In this document: one piece after another, positions 5,160 to 6,588 of the stretch
Layout of the letters: each line of letters opens with the position of its first letter
Position numbering within the stretch: the first letter of the stretch is position 1
From: Sphingobium sp.
GTDB taxonomy: Bacteria; Pseudomonadota; Alphaproteobacteria; Sphingomonadales; Sphingomonadaceae
Assembly (NCBI RefSeq): GCF_003248505.1
Contig: NZ_QFOA01000118.1
Span: 1 to 6,588 of the forward strand
Direction of reading: 5' to 3'
Length of the DNA stretch: 6,588 bases
Made by a program: the position numbers and the translations under genes
The notes under the pieces: model-generated
Seen by the model: only the letters and a program-made list of their open reading frames with translations
Told to the model about the DNA's origin: nothing
The model's database searches: none

Positions 5160-6588
5160 ATGGCCTCTGTGGCATTCCCCTCGCGCGACGATTTCGCCGC
5201 GCTTCTTAATGATTCCCTCGGTGGCGAGGACGGCGGCTTCGAAGGCCGCGTCGTCAAGGGCACCGTTACCGCCATCGAAAACGACCTTGCCGTCATCGAC
5301 GTCGGCCTGAAGTCGGAAGGCCGCGTGCCGCTGCGCGAATTCGCAGCGCCGGGCCAGAAGGCCGATCTGAAGGTCGGCGACGAAGTCGAAGTCTATGTCG
5401 ATCGCGTCGAAAACGCCCATGGCGAAGCCATGCTGTCGCGCGACCGCGCCCGCCGCGAAGCCGCGTGGGACAAGCTGGAAAGCGAATTCACCGAAAGCGC
5501 TCGCGTCGAAGGCGTGATCTTCGGTCGCGTCAAGGGCGGCTTCACCGTCGACCTCGACGGCGCTGTTGCGTTCCTCCCCGGCAGCCAGGTCGACATCCGC
5601 CCCGTGCGCGACGTCACTCCGCTGATGGACATTCCGCAGCCTTTCCAGATCCTCAAGATGGATCGCCGCCGCGGCAACATCGTCGTGTCGCGCCGCGCCA
5701 TTCTGGAAGAAACCCGCGCCGAACAGCGCAGCGGCCTCATCCAGACGCTGGCCGAGGGTCAGATCATCGAAGGCGTCGTCAAGAACATCACCGATTACGG
5801 TGCGTTCGTCGATCTGGGCGGCATCGACGGTCTGCTGCACGTCACCGACCTGTCGTACAAGCGGATCAACCACCCCAACGAGATGATCAACATCGGCGAC
5901 ACCGTCCGTGTCCAGATCATCCGCATCAACCGCGACACCCAGCGCATCAGCCTCGGCATGAAGCAGCTGGAAAGCGATCCGTGGGAAGGCGCCAGCGCCA
6001 AGTATCCCGTCGGCGCGAAGCTGTCGGGCCGCGTCACGAACATCACCGAATATGGTGCGTTCGTCGAACTGGAGCCGGGTATCGAAGGCCTGGTCCACGT
6101 CAGCGAAATGTCCTGGACCAAGAAGAACGTCCACCCCGGCAAGATCGTTTCGACCAGCCAGGAAGTCGAAGTCCTGGTTCTGGAAGTCGATCCCGAAAAG
6201 CGCCGCATCTCGCTTGGCCTCAAGCAGGCCCAGTCGAACCCCTGGGACAGCTTCGCCGAACGTCACCCGGTCGGCTCGGTCGTCGAGGGCGAAGTCAAGA
6301 ATGCGACCGAATTCGGCCTGTTCATCGGGCTCGACGGCGACGTGGACGGCATGGTTCACATGTCGGACATCGCATGGGGCATTTCGGGCGAGGACGCGCT
6401 GGCGCTGCACCGCAAGGGCGAGAGCGTTCAGGCCGTGGTTCTGGACATCGACGTCGAGAAGGAGCGCATCAGCCTCGGCATGAAGCAGCTTGAGCGTGGC
6501 GGACCGGCTGCCGGCGGCACGGCTGCTGCGGCTGCGGGTCTCAACAAGAACGCGATCGTCACCGTGACCGTTCTGGAAGTCCGCGACG
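5160..6588 (+). CDS. rpsA: 30S ribosomal protein S1 (3' partial)
   Basis: S1 binds mRNA at the platform of the 30S subunit and helps unfold and start translation of structured messages. The visible 476 residues (about 560-570 expected) show the classical row of S1/OB-fold repeats: domain 1 at about 27-95, domain 2 at about 115-184, domain 3 at about 200-270 (VKNITDYGAFVDLG...LLHVTDLSY), domain 4 at about 285-355 (VTNITEYGAFVELE...LVHVSEMSW), domain 5 at about 372-444 (VKNATEFGLFIGLD...MVHMSDIAW), then a Gly/Ala-rich linker (about 446-460) and the start of domain 6. Domains 1-2 are the divergent ribosome-binding type and 3-5 the canonical RNA-binding type. The ATG at 5160 has a strong AAGGA at 8 bases. 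Codon use is heavily biased (GTC, ATC, AAG, CGC), as expected for a highly expressed gene. It runs off the right edge. Confidence 0.97.
   Translation, partial: MASVAFPSRDDFAALLNDSLGGEDGGFEGRVVKGTVTAIENDLAVIDVGLKSEGRVPLREFAAPGQKADLKVGDEVEVYVDRVENAHGEAMLSRDRARREAAWDKLESEFTESARVEGVIFGRVKGGFTVDLDGAVAFLPGSQVDIRPVRDVTPLMDIPQPFQILKMDRRRGNIVVSRRAILEETRAEQRSGLIQTLAEGQIIEGVVKNITDYGAFVDLGGIDGLLHVTDLSYKRINHPNEMINIGDTVRVQIIRINRDTQRISLGMKQLESDPWEGASAKYPVGAKLSGRVTNITEYGAFVELEPGIEGLVHVSEMSWTKKNVHPGKIVSTSQEVEVLVLEVDPEKRRISLGLKQAQSNPWDSFAERHPVGSVVEGEVKNATEFGLFIGLDGDVDGMVHMSDIAWGISGEDALALHRKGESVQAVVLDIDVEKERISLGMKQLERGGPAAGGTAAAAAGLNKNAIVTVTVLEVRD
5941..5968 (+). repeat. 28-base exact repeat within rpsA (partner at 6463-6490)
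   Basis: The segment coding for RISLGMKQL at the end of S1 domain 3 is repeated base for base over 28 positions at the end of domain 5 (6463-6490). It lies in the same reading phase and reflects the internal duplication of S1 domains, kept alike by shared codon preference or by conversion between domains. It is not a mobile or regulatory repeat. Confidence 0.85.

Noticed and set aside
5157..6410. 417-codon open frame on the minus strand opposite rpsA
   Set aside because: It is a shadow of the strongly codon-biased rpsA gene; the plus-strand frame has clear S1 domains and a good ribosome binding site. The antisense product has no recognisable domain and is dominated by mirrored GC-rich codons.
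5465..6493. 342-codon plus-strand frame inside rpsA
   Set aside because: It is an Arg/His/Pro-rich +2/+3 frame shadow of rpsA with no domain.

Overview
The window reads as ordinary chromosomal core DNA from a high-GC alphaproteobacterium, most likely a sphingomonad (Sphingobium/Sphingomonas group). This rests on my recognition of three things: a class II EPSP synthase resembling those of alphaproteobacteria, an FYDLN-type zinc-ribbon protein with an Asp-rich tail, and the aroA-cmk-rpsA order. No database search was possible, so the genus is an inference. I see no mobile element, CRISPR array, prophage or defence system.

Left part (1-1908, + strand): the C-terminal half of a UvrD/PcrA-type DNA helicase is cut by the window edge. 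A small HPP-family integral membrane protein follows 25 bases later and probably shares its transcript.

Middle part (1920-2620, - strand): an acidic zinc-ribbon protein of the TIGR02300/FYDLN family is followed, in its direction of transcription, by a strong stem-loop and two identical tRNA-Ala(GGC) genes. Each tRNA has an encoded CCA end and the G3·U70 pair that marks alanine tRNAs. The tRNAs run head-on into the 3' end of the HPP gene.

Right part (2770-6588, + strand): across a 149-base divergent intergenic region begins aroA (EPSP synthase), then a three-helix small membrane protein, then cmk (cytidylate kinase). The three are tied by two ATGA stop/start overlaps, so they form a translationally coupled operon. 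A clear intrinsic terminator follows cmk. rpsA (ribosomal protein S1) then starts from its own leader, with a good Shine-Dalgarno and a possible leader hairpin, and runs off the right edge inside its sixth S1 domain.

The points most worth a second look are modest: the membrane protein locked between aroA and cmk, the Gly at the glyphosate-determining position of an otherwise class II EPSP synthase, and the stem-loop just ahead of each tRNA. I found no convincing undescribed system.
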